Shown here: piece by piece, positions 48,220 through 60,604 of the stretch | How the letters are laid out: each line of letters opens with the position of its first letter | Position numbering within the stretch: position 1 is the stretch's first letter | Origin: Nemopilema nomurai | Taxonomy: Eukaryota > Cnidaria > Scyphozoa > Rhizostomeae > Rhizostomatidae | Reading direction: 5' to 3' | Length of the DNA stretch: 64,000 nt | Assembly: GCA_003864495.1 (NCBI GenBank) | Contig: ML133451.1 | Span: 575,912 to 639,911 of the forward strand | Translations under genes and position numbers: made by a program | Notes under the pieces: generated by a model | What the model was told of the DNA's origin: nothing | Database searches by the model: none | The model's input: only the letters and a program-made list of their open reading frames with translations

Positions 48220-51200
48220 ATGGAGTTGATGTGGAAACTTGATTTTTCAAATGGGGAGCTCGATGTAACGGTGAGTAGTAGCGATCTTTCGAATCCTTGA
48301 TGAGAAGATGTAATTATGGAAAGGTTTTGAAGCATTTAGGACTATTAGATTTGTGATATGCTGACATAAATTTGTATTAATTTCAGGCATTATAACGACA
48401 GTCACATAGATGATGGCATTAATTCCCAATTCTATGATGTTTACTTCCCTTGAGAGGCTGCACTGTTATTTTGAGTTGTTGTTCTTGTTAGATACCTCAT
48501 AAGTAGAAATGCCACCATTTCCAGAGACTATATTCTTGCAAACTCAACCTAGGCATTGAAATATTATCTATCATATACATAAAACAAAGCGCTTGGTGTA
48601 TCATTGCGTACGAGTTAGATCGGAGGTTCAGTTGGGACGCAGATTTGACAAGCAGGGCTACCATTTTGATGTTAAGTATTGCTCCTATGGTAACGTATCT
48701 CTTGGCAACGAGCAGCCAAGGTTTAGTCTCGTTTGAGAATCGTATCTAATGTAAGCGAGCCAGAAATAAATACAATAAAAAGTCGACTTCGACACGAACA
48801 AATTATCAGTACAAAGTACAAAGTACAACTTTTCATCAGTTCTAATTTATGGGAGGTCAAATGAAAGCAATCCTCATTCGTTTCCGAATTACTTGAGTCG
48901 ATTCTTTTTTATCACAATCTTCAATCTTTGATGTGAAATGTGTAATCTTGTTTAACAGAATCTCCATGATCCCGAGGTGCAAAGAGAGGCCTTGCTAGCG
49001 AAGTTTGAAATACTGGTTAGCAATTTGGGTGAGATCATAATTCCTTTCGTAATTGGCATCTCCTCAATAGCAATAATTTCAGCAAATTATAGAAACAATC
49101 TGTGCGTAATGGCAACAAGGAAAACTGTTACTCATTTTTGCTGCCTATTCATTGACAAGCAACTATGTTATTCTGAATGACTAATGATTATTTGCAGACC
49201 ATCTCCTGAAAATTGCCACGGAGCTGACTGATATAGAGGACTCAAGCCAAGAGACTATTTTGAAGCTTTCAAATTCTTCCTACAGATACTCTATGTTTAA
49301 AAAGGTAAGATATAGCGATAGTGCTTTGAGTAAAGTGATTTGATTAACCACCTTGCAAACACGACGTTAAGCAGAGAACACAGAAAAGTGCTGATCGAAA
49401 AGGAGAGGAAAGTGGTAGAGGCAGGATCACCCGCATGTTGAAGATAGTGAACAACCGAGAGAACTTAGCAACTTTACTGAAGGTAGTTGGGGCCCAGGGT
49501 AATGGGGCAAATACCCCATTGTGCAAGTGTTCCTCTGCAGGAGCACCTTAGCCTAGTGTCTTAGAGGTAGCGTCAAAAAACTAAAACATTCGTTTTTAGA
49601 ATTTTTCTTCTTTGATCAACATGAATGCTAATGTTATCCTTAATACTCTACCTAAAGCACACCTTTCACAAGATTGACTACACTGCACTGCGCCATCTCT
49701 TTATTTGGAATGTTTTTTTTAGTTAAAAGGCTGTGCGAATGCTTGCACCAAAGATCTTCTAAACGTCTATGCCTTGGTAAGAAATTGTCATTCGATATTA
49801 AAACAACAGTTCAGCAAACGAAAACAAATTTGAGAAATTGCAATCTATGAAAAATGCCTTGTCGCTAAAGTGTCGTCTTTGATGGTGTTGTATGATGCCA
49901 TGGTTACACTCACGTTAAGCAAGCATCAAAGTATAACATTGGCAATTTGTTTATCCTAGGATTCTGATCCCCTTGACCCTATTCTCATCTTCCCAAAATC
50001 GGTTCTCAACTCATACACTTTACTATATTACCATCTGTGTTATCTTGCAAGATGAAATATCACTCCATCTTTTGCTGTTGTGGCCTATATTGCTTTAAAT
50101 TAGTGGCAAATTTCAAAGATCACTTTTGGAAATAGTTCCCAAAATGTTGTTCCGTATTTCAGATTGATGACTATATTGCATCTACTGCGGTGGAAGACAT
50201 CGGAAAGATGGTGCGGGAGATTGTTCGATCGTTGGATCACATTCTATTCTCCATCGAAACTGTAGACAAGGTATGTTTAAAATCAATCTTGATGGAGAAT
50301 TAATCGTTTAAATTTCGACTGCCGGCGACCCACCGGCGTTACATCGCCGTCATAGCAAAAAGTTGAATATTGTTCAACTTTTTCTTTTATTTCAGCACCG
50401 GCGACTTGGAGAAATTATTTGGAAACGTGACTGCGGTGGATCGTTGGTGGGTCGCCGGCAGTCAGAGTGAAGTGTTTCATTAAAAGTGTTAAGTTCCGCA
50501 AGTATGTCGCCGGTGGGTCGCCGTCACTTAGAAGTTATATGGAGACCAGGCTTTATTAACCTTTCTTTGGCTTTTAATGTAAGGGCTTTTGAAGGTATCC
50601 ATTTCCAATTTGACCCACAGGATCGAACGATTCGCACGCCCATCAGCATGGAAGTGAGACTCTTGCTCGACTTGTCGCAAGTGGATGCAAAGAAGATTTC
50701 GATGTTCTTCGAAACGCGTACAGGGGAGCTTGCATACAATCTCAAGCTTTGCGACCTGGCTTCGAAGGAAGAGATTGATGTCACAATATCGTATGGCTCT
50801 GGTATGTTCGATATTGGTCCACTCAAGTTTGATCACGTGCTGTCAGTTGATCAATCTGTTCGCCGCGATGAGGAGGTTCCTTATTTGGAAGCCGGTATCA
50901 AAGGGAGAAAACGGAAGAGGGGAGAGGAGGCCCCGTCAATCGAAGAAACTACGGAAGAGGCTGGAAATCAACTGAGAAAAAAGTTGAAACCAAACTTTTC
51001 AGGTGAATGGGAGGCCCAAAGTAGTAGCCGAATCACCACAAACTTCAACCCTGAACACTGCAGCAATATGCTGTCAAGTGTTTATAGACATGCAACAAAA
51101 AGTGATATGTATTACAATCGTATCGCTATAAAGCATCATAGCAAAGAGTTAAACCTCTTAGAAGCAAGTATTGCTGCAAAGATGCATTTTCACGGTCCAG

Positions 51201-51712
51201 GTGGCCAGGTAATGGAGAATGCAGGTAGTACTAGCACCAAGAGAACATCTAAGCGAGATGTCTTTGGTGCAGCCCAACAACCTGACTTCATTGAGAGTAA
51301 GAGACTGGCCTCAAGGAATCTTGGTGGACCAGGATCACCTGAGCCCAAATCTGACTCCATCTCTGAAAGCAGTGCGAGACTAAGAGAATCTTTGAAAATG
51401 ATCCTCATTAAGACTAATGATGGAAGTTGGGCTGTAAAGAATGGGCCAGAATTGAATGAACAGGTAGCACGTGCCCAAAATGGCGGGAGTGTGATTACTT
51501 ATCATGCAATCGAAAGTCAACAGATAGGAATGCGGGAAATTAAACGCCTCGGAGTCTTAAAGAGAGTTAAGCTAGCGTGGGGCAGGGACAAATCAAATAG
51601 GAAACAGGCTAAAGCCCCCTCAAAAAGTTCGAGATTCATGCAAATAAGAAAAAGGGTCTCTAATCTTTTTGAGATGAAGGCTCGTTTGTTTAGCAGGAAT
51701 AAGAGACCCTAA
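48220..51712 (+). CDS. Gene B: basic nuclear-type protein of unknown family (intact copy)
   Basis: Exons are 48220-48270, 48959-49028, 49198-49304, 49375-49482, 49723-49776, 50163-50270 and 50621-51712. All have GT-AG borders and consistent phases, giving 529 codons plus stop. Residues 1-166 (exons 1-6) look mainly helical, e.g. PEVQREALLAKFEILVSNL and VEDIGKMVREIVRSLDHIL. Exon 7 begins DRTIRTPISMEVRLLLDL. There is an NLS KGRKRKR (260-266), a Ser/Pro/Gly-rich middle and a strongly basic tail (about 468-529, ending LFSRNKRP). I see no enzymatic motif. A nuclear, nucleic-acid-binding role is inference from charge only. An alternative 5' end for the last exon exists because its frame is open back to 50486. 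All exons are intact, unlike P1 and P2. Confidence 0.75.
50317..50530. repeat. GC-rich inverted repeat in last gene B intron, P3
   Basis: ACTGCCGGCGACCCACCGG on the left faces GGTGGGTCGCCGGCAGT at about 50446-50462 and a second copy CGCCGGTGGGTCGCCG at about 50508-50523. The AGTTGAA/TTCAACT palindrome lies between. Confidence 0.5.
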
Positions 51713-52569
51713 AAAATCAAAGGTTTTAGAAGCCAGATGTTCATACGCGAAAACACTCACATTGGCTCGTATGAAAATGTGAGTACCAAGTCCCTATCTC
51801 CATCATCAATTCACTGTGAGTAAATGTATGCAGATTGGTTTGTTTAGTGAAATGACATTCTAAATGTAGGAGTAATGAGGACATTTAATGGACGCTGGAT
51901 TGTTAAATTTTGAAAATGTATACATTTTAGATACAAATTTTGTTTTTTGTACAAATCTTAAATAATCGTTTATATGCGAATCCAATATCGAATTATGAAT
52001 GTAGTATGGTAAGCTGTTATGTTGTTCATGATGATGATGACAATGTATTCGTGACTTTTAATGTCTTCAACGCTTTTTATGTTGTTAAGCTGCAAGTAAC
52101 TTTTGCCTGACAAAATGCCACCAATTGGAAATCGAGTTTTGAATCTTTAAGTTTACGATTGAATGGTTTTGACCACAATTTAAACGTGCTTTGACATGAA
52201 ATACAGGAGAGAACTATGAAATATGGTAGAAAATTAGGAAGTATTATTGACATATCGAGTAAAGTTCTCTCGATTCCCAAACACCTGTTTCAGCATTGAC
52301 CTTTACAAAGTGTAACTTCACTTGTTGCTATAGGTACTTTGTTTTTATAAATGATTGGTGTGATTATTGTAATCGCGTTATGGAACAGATTGTCGGGCTC
52401 TTCATGGATGTTATCGAATCCTGTCACCTAGAGTTATATGTGTGACATTGTTTTTCACTCGAAACACCACAATGAGAAGTGGTATGCTGGACGCATGAGA
52501 TATGCCCACGCATAAACATCACAGAAAAGCCTGGAGTAGTAGGGCATCACACAAAAAACAATCTTAAGG
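51713..52569. other. Gene B 3' flank, P3
   Basis: The interleaved inverted repeats found after the P1 stop recur at about 51740-51783. The 73-codon frame of P1 and P2 is broken by one extra T. No gene. Confidence 0.45.
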
Positions 52570-52999
52570 CAGGGGTGGATGCAGCGAAAATATAATAAAG
52601 GGGGCAGTTGATGACAGGGACGCTGAAAATTGATCAGAAGTTTGTTATGAGTGTACGCTTTATATAAATATTTTCCACTTTAGCTCCTCCTAAAAAGGTC
52701 ATCTATTCATGTTCTTTGAAAATTATTGCATATCAGTTGCACAAAAGCAGAACTATATAGTCTGAATATATCTTAAGGCATCTATTTCAAGAGTTGGCGT
52801 CACAAAATTAAACATCGGAGAATTAAAAATCAAGTTTAGTGACACTGGAGTACGTACCATGGTCGGGTCCGACAGAAAATTAAATTTTTGAAATTGGGCC
52901 TTCTAGAGTGGCTAAATATGTAACTCCAGGAATAAAATTTAGCAAAATAAATGGTGATGGGGGAGGGGGAGGGGGCGCTCTCACCTTGATCCACTACAG
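52570..52999. mobile_element. hAT-type MITE, P3
   Basis: Same insertion as in P1, between TCTTAAGG and CTTTAAGG, with three GGGGG runs at 52959-52975. Confidence 0.5.
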
Positions 53000-53919
53000 C
53001 TTTAAGGTGATCTAATTCTTCTGCCTTTTCAAAACTTTGATGTATAGAATTGGTGCATGCGGAGTTTAGATGGAGTGCCCGATCAAGTCACTTAAAAAGC
53101 TACGTTTCAAGCATATTGGCATAAAAACTAATCAATAAAATATCTTCTTCGAAAATTTGTTGGGGAGAACCTGACATCGGTGTCAACTTACTGCTTTACT
53201 AAACTTGAACGTTGGCCTGTATTTCGTAAAAATTCAACAGTTCAGACAAAACATTTTCCCTTCGAGTTAATTGTTGGTCGGTGTTATTCGATGCAACTAA
53301 CTTTTGTAATAGAGCTTGAAATATTTGGTTCAGTTAAGTTCACTTCACTTCATTTTCATTTTAAAAATTCAACTTCATGCAAACATTCTTTAGACTAACA
53401 AAACATAATACAATATGGCAGAAACAGAATGTGAAATAATAGAATGATACAGAAGTGCCTCTCCTCTTGTTTGGAATAGACTCTCATACAGCAGTGGATT
53501 CTTTTGAAACTTTTAAGAGTAGACTGAAAATGCATCTTTTTTAAGAATATTTGATTGAGATTATATTATGAATGAAACCATCTTTTATTATTGTAAAGAA
53601 ACATATGGGTTTCGAGAGAACAATTCAAACACAGGACTCGTCAAAAAGTATCAAAACCATAGCATTAAAACTTGAAAAAGGACCCAAAGTTACTTAAGGG
53701 TAGTCATGCTTCGTCAGACGAAATATGATACGTCTCCCGTTTTTTACGTAGCAAACGTTTTAAGAAGACATATACCATCACTTCCTGTGAGACACTTGAC
53801 CATGGTCTTTCTATTTCTAACACATTTTCGGGTTATGTTAAGCGCTTTCTACAAAAGGAAACTTGTCCCTTCTTCCATCGTTCTCACTAGGGCGCTGCAA
53901 ACAATACTTTATAGAAGAA
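53000..53919. other. Spacer between MITE and second LINE relic, P3
   Basis: Near-identical to the P1 counterpart and less similar to P2. No gene is supported. Confidence 0.4.
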
Positions 53920-55590
53920 ACGATCTTTGATTCGTTCCTTCAGTAATCCTACTCATTCTTTTCATTCAGATCTTCCTCCTCCAAAAATCTGGATCGTCGA
54001 AAATCTTGATAATCAAGTTTCTGTATATATCCGCCGTTGGCTCGATCTACCAATAAGTGCTACCTTAAGTGGCATTTTACTGTCAAAAAACCAATTTACC
54101 GATCCCTCTTTTCGCGGTTACCGCAATGCATTCTGGTATGAGTGGTATCAGTGCCTACTGTCGATCGATAAACAAAACGGACTTGAATGGGAACTCTTGC
54201 ACAGGTCTGAGGCCTATTTCTGTTCAAGAAGAAAGTAGCATCGAAGTAGATATGAGTGAAGCACTGCCACAAGTGATTGGTGTAAGGCCCGATCAAATTA
54301 TTTTTGAGGCAGACGGAAAATGGGGTATTGAATTGAAGAACCTGCGAAATTTCACGGAAAAGCATTTGAACGATAAACTTATCAAAGTCAATCCAAGTAA
54401 TCCATATTCTTGAAATATGACTTGTTGATATCTGGGTTCTGTAGGCAATATCTTTTTGAAGAAGTCCACAACTCAGAAGCACTAAACAATGAAAAATTCC
54501 TCTTCTGCTGTTGTTGACCTTTTAGGACCCCTTTTACATGTATCTTCTTTCAAATTTTCTGCATTGGTATTGGAGTCATAGTATAATAACTTATGAATGG
54601 CTGGTCCAAAGGAATCACACAGAATCCTATAAACTTTGTAGTTTGGAAGACCAGTGTAAAAATGGAACATTTTCTCATCAATTTTTATAGTCTCAACTGG
54701 AATTTGGCTCTGGAGTCTCTCATTCTCTAGCTTTAAATCTTCAATGTCTTGTTTAAGATCTGCAACTGTTTTTTCATGGTGTTCTTCTAACAATTGCATT
54801 TCATTCCTGCAAGACTTTATTTCTTCGTCTGCATTCAATTCCAGACAAGTCATATTAACTCCAGGTGGGATGTTTTTATTGGTTTTACTGGCTTTGAAAA
54901 TTCTGTTTGAATCACGATTTCTTGACTTCAGTGTAGTTCTTGGTTTTGGTATTGTAGGCCTCGTAGCCTTGGGTACAATGAGGGGCAAATTGTTCACCCA
55001 TCGCTTGTGGCAGTTCTCTGTTTATTACTATCTTGCCGCTACTTTCTTCTTGAACAGAAATAGGCCTCAGACCCGTGGAAGAGTTTTGACAAAAACTAGA
55101 GTCTGGTTGCCTTTGTAATAAGCCGCCAGAATCTAGAATATCGTTGCGTTGACCTTCAAGGGAAGCCATCCCATTCAAGTCCGTTTTGTTTATCAATCGA
55201 CAGTAGGCACTGATACCACTCATACCAGAATGCAATTGCGGTAACTGCGAAAAGTGGGATCGGTGAGTTCGTTATTAACTTGGTTCTTGGATGTTAATTC
55301 TAACTGCAAGAGAGAGAAATACTCGCATCTCGTTCATAGCCTAAGCTCAGCTTATCATCTATCATGGTTGTTAATCTTTCTATCAGTTCCCTAGGTATCT
55401 TTGGTCTCTCCTGCTCCTCTTTCATCGACATGTACAATGCTCTAGATATCAGCGAAAATCATCTCCGCTTCATGATCTCCAAACTATCCAACTTAACTAT
55501 CCGTACTACCCATTACATTTTCTGCCGCAGAAAAAGTCTTGGAATAATCCTGAATATCTTCAATTCTAACGATCTCTACTACTGACAACT
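53920..55590 (+). repeat. Second LINE relic split by TIR element, P3 (fullest copy)
   Basis: The left piece carries ENLDNQVSVYIRRWLDLP. The right piece (55364-55585) reads VVNLSISSLGIFGLSCSSFI followed later by KLSNLTIRTTHYIFCRRK, the usual C-terminal region of these non-LTR elements. P1 and P2 lack about 98 bp within it, which shows that P3 keeps the older state here. Confidence 0.7.
54098..55264 (-). mobile_element. TIR transposon relic, DDE-4-type, P3
   Basis: Almost the same as in P1, including the 171-codon central frame (54482-54997) with coiled coil and FHFYTGLPNYKVYRIL, the HTH frame LLQKDIAYRTQIS (54096-54482) and the lack of a DDE domain. One extra base is present in the right inverted repeat. 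Confidence 0.65.
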
Positions 55591-56052
55591 TCTAAAGTAA
55601 ACAATGACAAACACACTTTTTCCTTTTTTTGTTAATTTCTTTTGCTTGTGCTTGTAATAGTCTTTTTCTCTCTAAACCCAGGCTAGCCAATTGCAAATTA
55701 CCTTTGTAATAGTTAAATTTGTAATTGTAGTTTTAATGGAATTGAAAATTTAGAGTTACTGTTATTATTATTATTAAAGAATGTGATGAAATGGTGTTCA
55801 ATATCGTGTATAGTTGAAAAATGTTATATCTAATATCTGATATTAATATCTGATAACAAAAGTTATTGGGTCAATAGTTATTATTAGTAAACGGACTTTC
55901 TCTGGGAATACGGTAACACAAAAGTCTTTTAGCAAATTTTTTGATCAGCATCTTGGTAAAGTAGTAATTTATCATTATTATTAACACACACACGCACGAA
56001 AACACACAGACACGTGATAGTTATAATCCAACTCACGCTAGTTTTTTCGAGA

Positions 56053-56166
56053 GTCACGTAAGGTAAAATTGTATAGCGAGCCTCCACAGCGTTCTCCATT
56101 GGCATACGTCACGATTTTTAATAACAATCTGACGTAACAATTGGAGACTGGTTTGTATGCTATAAA
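56053..56166 (+). promoter_or_regulatory. Gene A promoter, P4
   Basis: TCACGTAA, inverted CCAAT box, TACGTCAC (56105-56112), TGACGTAA (56130-56137) and TATAAA (56161-56166), as in P2. Confidence 0.6.
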
Positions 56167-56275
56167 TGCGACGCTCAGAAGCCTACCACCGCTCTTTTAT
56201 TGAGTTCAAGCAGCTGTTCAGAGTTAGCTAACACTCTACTGGTTGAAATCAAGATATTTCTATCACACTGTCATT

Positions 56276-58994
56276 ATGGAGAACAATTATTCCAATTATC
56301 AAGACGAAGCTTTACACAGAAGTCAAAGATCTTCAGGTAAGCCAAGCCGAATTTTCAAGTTAAGAATATTGAGTGGCAAATAATGCACTCGCTTTGTCGA
56401 CAAGACATCAACAATAAGATCTAGTAGAAATAACATCCAGAATTGTGTTTCCTTCCAGGATCGATGAACTGGATGATTCCATCATCATTATCAGTTCAGA
56501 CGAAGAAGAATTCGACGAGTCTGGCGTTGTAACAAATACGATCGAAAGATTGGAAGACTACACAACCCATGTTCTCACCAGAGGACTAAGGAGGGTCAAT
56601 AGTGAAAACCAATTGGATGGAAGAGGATCACCATCCAATAGAGTTATCCAACAAGAAGTGCAATCATCTGAGCGCCAACAATCGCTCCCACAAAGAAGCT
56701 ATCGCAGTATTAGCAAGCCTTCCTGCAGTCATGACGACGTTGGTGAATTGGATGAAGAAGATGGTTGCCTACATGCGAAGCCGCTGCCAAATCAATCGAC
56801 AATGTTGAAAGGAAAACTTTGCAACGGATACAGAAACGCACTGTTTGGTGCTGAATCAAGAGGCCTAAAAAGAAAGAAACATAAGACATCAACACGCAAG
56901 AAGTCGAAACATTTCAAACGAGAGCTGCCAATTCAACACGCTGACTGGCATCAAGGATATGAGAGCGACGACGACCAATCAGGGTACGACACTGAGTGTG
57001 AAGATGACCCTGACGATCTCCAATCTGGATTCTGTCAAGATGCTATTATCAGGATACTCGAATGGTGGACAGCTCGATCGTCTAAGCTCCTTTGCACCAG
57101 AGCAAGACAGTGATGATTCTGATTACCCTGAGTTCGACTCGGATATCGAGCTTGACGATCCAATGTTTTTCAGAGAAGATCACATTATGCCTCTACCTGA
57201 CTTTGACCCGATGACTGACAACGTTGAGCAAATGCAATTAATGAAAGCAGACCTCGGCAACAACAAAGTAAGTTCTGATTGTAAATTTTTACGGTTTGCT
57301 GGGGCCTAAACAATTGTTACTAGTATTTCTAAAAGTCTTTCTTCATTCTCTAATCAATTAAAGCATTTGACTGCCTATATCAATTTGTGGCATTGTCTTT
57401 AACCACTCGATTTAAGCATAAGGAAATGTTTTAAATGATCAGACTGGATAAATGGCACTGGTGAGAAGGAGTTGTAGAGTACTCTAAACATTTTCAATAC
57501 CTTACTACCAGCTCATGCAAGGCAATGTCCGTTATCGTATAATACAGTTTAGAATAACTAATCATTTCGATTGCAAAGTGAGTAGACCACAACTGCCTTA
57601 TGGATTGAATCATAGACAACCATTTCCGTCTTCTCAATGGCAGGAGCTGAGCCTGCATTTTATGACGAGATGATGTTGATGACGAAGGATACGAGTCTGG
57701 ACCAGAGGAGATGACCCACGAAGGCGAAGGAATTCGATTGTCGCCCGTGCGAGACGGAACGCGCTTCGAGCTCGATAGCTTACAAGCAGTCGCATCATTC
57801 TTCAACTCCCTCCACCAACAGCAAGTCAGCCGGAGCGAATCACTCACTTTGTTCCATGGCTCTCCAAGGGATCGAGCTACAAGAGATTTTCTTTCCGATT
57901 TGCAAAGATGCATTGACATCGTCCGTGGCGATCCACCAGAAGCAAACGATGCTACGACTAACAGCAATGAGGTGATAGTTATTGAAAGTGACTCGGAAGA
58001 TGAAGCTGATAGAGAGAGTTTAGGAGAAGTGCAAATCGTGTCGCCTAGACCACTTGGCTTGGATGAACCCGATGAGAGGGCGATTGATGGGGATGAAGAT
58101 GACAATATTGTTGGGTTGCAAATGCCTTTATCAGCCTTCAATGATGGACTTCAAGAAGCCCAAACAATTCCCCCTGAGTGGTATAGCAGTGTTCCAGGAA
58201 ATGGACAGCCCGCTGGAAGCTCCACTGTGGAAACCTATGCTACCGATGACATGCCACCAATGCTTGACCTCAACTTGCAAAGGATTGGAGAGCTGCATGC
58301 AACAGACAGGCCATACCTTTGTCAACGATGTCGAGGTGCAACTCATGGAGAAGAACAGACGAGTTTCCCAGCAGGTGAATCAGTTGCTGGGCTCTTCATT
58401 GACAACGGTCAAGAGGTATGTGCTCTAACCTGGGGTTTTAATACAATTGCATATATTGTTACCTTTTTCATTGTTGCTTGGAAATCAAATATAGTTTAAA
58501 AGCAATTCATTTTGAACTAACAAGTCAGTAGCGACAAAATTACGCAACGGCAAAGCAGTGGCGAGTTGGTTGAAATATGCTCGGCTAAAAGGCTTAATTT
58601 TAGATTCTTATGCTCTCAAAGGAACCTTTCTAAGGACAAAGAGTTGACAACAAATACTAATTCTGTTTGAAAAGAAGTCTGACTCCTGTTAGAAATTATT
58701 AATAGACGTGTAAATGAATACTGTCTTTCTTTACAGCTTGAATGGATCACACTAGAGACAGAACATTTCCTTCGATCGGGCATTCACGATGGGCATTCTC
58801 AGTCTTGCCCCGTTATTGGAGAGTCATTTGTGAATGAATGGAGAGACAGCTCAGTAGCAGAGGCAGCTTGGAGCAACGAAGAAGGGACAATCTTGCACAG
58901 AACAAACGAGAGTTATCACGTGGAAATAGACAGTTCCTTCTGTACCCACGGTCAATGCCAGGAAGATCTGATTGATGAAGCAGATGAAGTTTAA
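56276..58994 (+). pseudogene. Gene A, P4 copy (several indels)
   Basis: Exons are 56276-56336, 56459-57267, 57512-57577, 57644-58415 and 58737-58994. Exon 1 lost one T. Exon 2 lost three single bases (near 57047, 57059 and 57228), so its frame is wrong for about 180 nt. The microexon is enlarged to 66 nt by a 39-bp insertion that introduces TAG. Exon 4 lost one base near 57668 but keeps the full second SUMO-interacting motif. Exon 5 is open and ends in TAA instead of TGA. This is the most damaged full-length copy; the 39-bp insertion is unlikely to be a read error. Confidence 0.7.
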
Positions 58995-59571
58995 TGAGAT
59001 CGTGACTGCTTCAGTCAGTAAATATCGAAACTATGGTGAACAGAATGCAGCGTATGACATGTTTATTGAAAAGAACCGATACTCGTATGCGGTTAAGACT
59101 GAAACTAGGCTTCTGCATAAATACTTAGTAGCTATATGTTGCTGGAAGCTGTAAAGATGATTTCGTCCCATCACTTAATGAGATATGTATAAATGTAAAA
59201 ACGGTAAATTCAATATTTATATTATACATATAGCTAGTTTGTAAAAGAAATGTGAATAACAATAGTCGCTATTTGTGCAAAATCGTGTTTTCTTTCACTG
59301 GTATTCATTTCAGTTCAGATCTTAATTTGGATTTTCTTTTATTGAGACGATTGTGTACTGTCCAATTAGCAGCTTGTTGAGAGTCAAGATTGACGCGAAT
59401 TTTGATAGATAATTGGTAAAAGAATTCGTTTTAAAGACACTAATCCAAACAACACTTCCTACGAAAAGTAAATAAACTCTTACAAACATTTATTACGTTG
59501 GCGATTGGGTCAACAGCACACATTGCTTTGTTAGAAAGAAGCACTGCCTCGAGTTGCCTCCTTCCTTCCTT
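58995..59571. other. 3' flank of gene A, P4
   Basis: No gene seen beyond continuation of the last-exon flank. Minus-strand AATAAATG near 59488-59494, as in the other copies. Confidence 0.4.
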
Positions 59572-59997
59572 TCACTTTCGAACAGCTCTATAGATTCTTA
59601 TTGTGGTATCAAAGTCATAAATATAAAACTTGACTTTAGATATTGTAAGGATTAATATAACTTTTACAATAACACGGAGCTTGATGCAGGGATGGGACAT
59701 AAAGTTGTGGCACACTACCATGTTCTTTCCCACCGCATTTGGAGATTCCATAACTGGCTTTGTTACTGGTGCACCACAAGATTGGAGCTTGTTTGAGCCT
59801 CTATGATATCCAAATACGCTTGTGACTTTTGTTGACAAGTCGCACTTTGTTACCACCATTGGTTTGCAAGGAAGGGGAAGGAGGGTGTCTACCGAAACCC
59901 AGCTGGTCATTAATTTTGTCAGCTTTAGGGCCCTTTTCGTTATTTGTACACTATGAAGCGTGTCCAACAAAGGGTACTGAAAGCTCTTTTGAAACAT
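59572..59997 (-). other. Region C, 141-codon frame, P4
   Basis: Open throughout on the minus strand, from MFQKSFQYPLLDTLHSVQIT to IYRAVRK, differing from P3 at a handful of residues. The overlapping plus frame is at 59829-60113. Product unknown. Confidence 0.35.
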
Positions 59998-60604
59998 GCT
60001 ATATTGAAGCGCATCATTACCTTTTGCATGTCATGACATTGCATTACTCACAATGGCAAGTCTGGATGCGACAACATTTTTACATTTCTCAATTCGACTG
60101 CGTCAGATCATAAAGCCCAATCTCCCGGTCTAGTGACGTCGCCAAATATAAATTTCTAGGTACCATTTCATATTCTTTGAAAAGGCGACTGGAACAAACG
60201 AAAAGTAGCTACGAATAACGTCTCGTCTCGTTAGTTTTGGTTCATAAGATTGAATGATTCCGTCGAAAAACAAGTTGGAAACTTTTTCTACCAAAACATA
60301 ATTTGATTTTTCCTCTCTCGCTTTTACTTTGTGACGCTATTGTGATCGAAATCAGGGTTTGAATGTATTTCGTGGGTTTCAAACCAAATCGTCGCTATAA
60401 AGAAGCCAAATTAAGCCAAAAGGTAAACGAACCGAGAACACAAATGAAAACGAAGAAATTCTAAAAATGAGGCTAGCAGTGCACTTTCGAGAGAGAATAT
60501 CAATCAAGAGATGGAAAGTGGATAACAATGTCTTCATAATGATTTGCAGTCTAGTTAAAACACAGTTGACTTAGAATAGGGTAAAAATTTTCATCTTTTT
60601 CTAT

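Larger units (their letters stand above)
37170..55999 (+). repeat. Cassette copy P3 (with hAT insertion)
   Basis: P3 is a complete tandem copy lengthened by a hAT transposon of about 3.36 kb that replaces about 155 bp of cassette sequence. It also keeps about 98 bp of LINE sequence near 55350-55480 that P1 and P2 lack. It holds the only gene B copy that reads open throughout. Confidence 0.92.

Noticed and set aside
50486..50620. Start of gene B at MLSSASMSPVGRR as a separate gene
   Set aside because: Joining exon 6 to the cccacag acceptor keeps the frame and gives a longer, coherent protein; the upstream open stretch runs through an inverted repeat. It is retained only as an alternative 5' end of the last exon.
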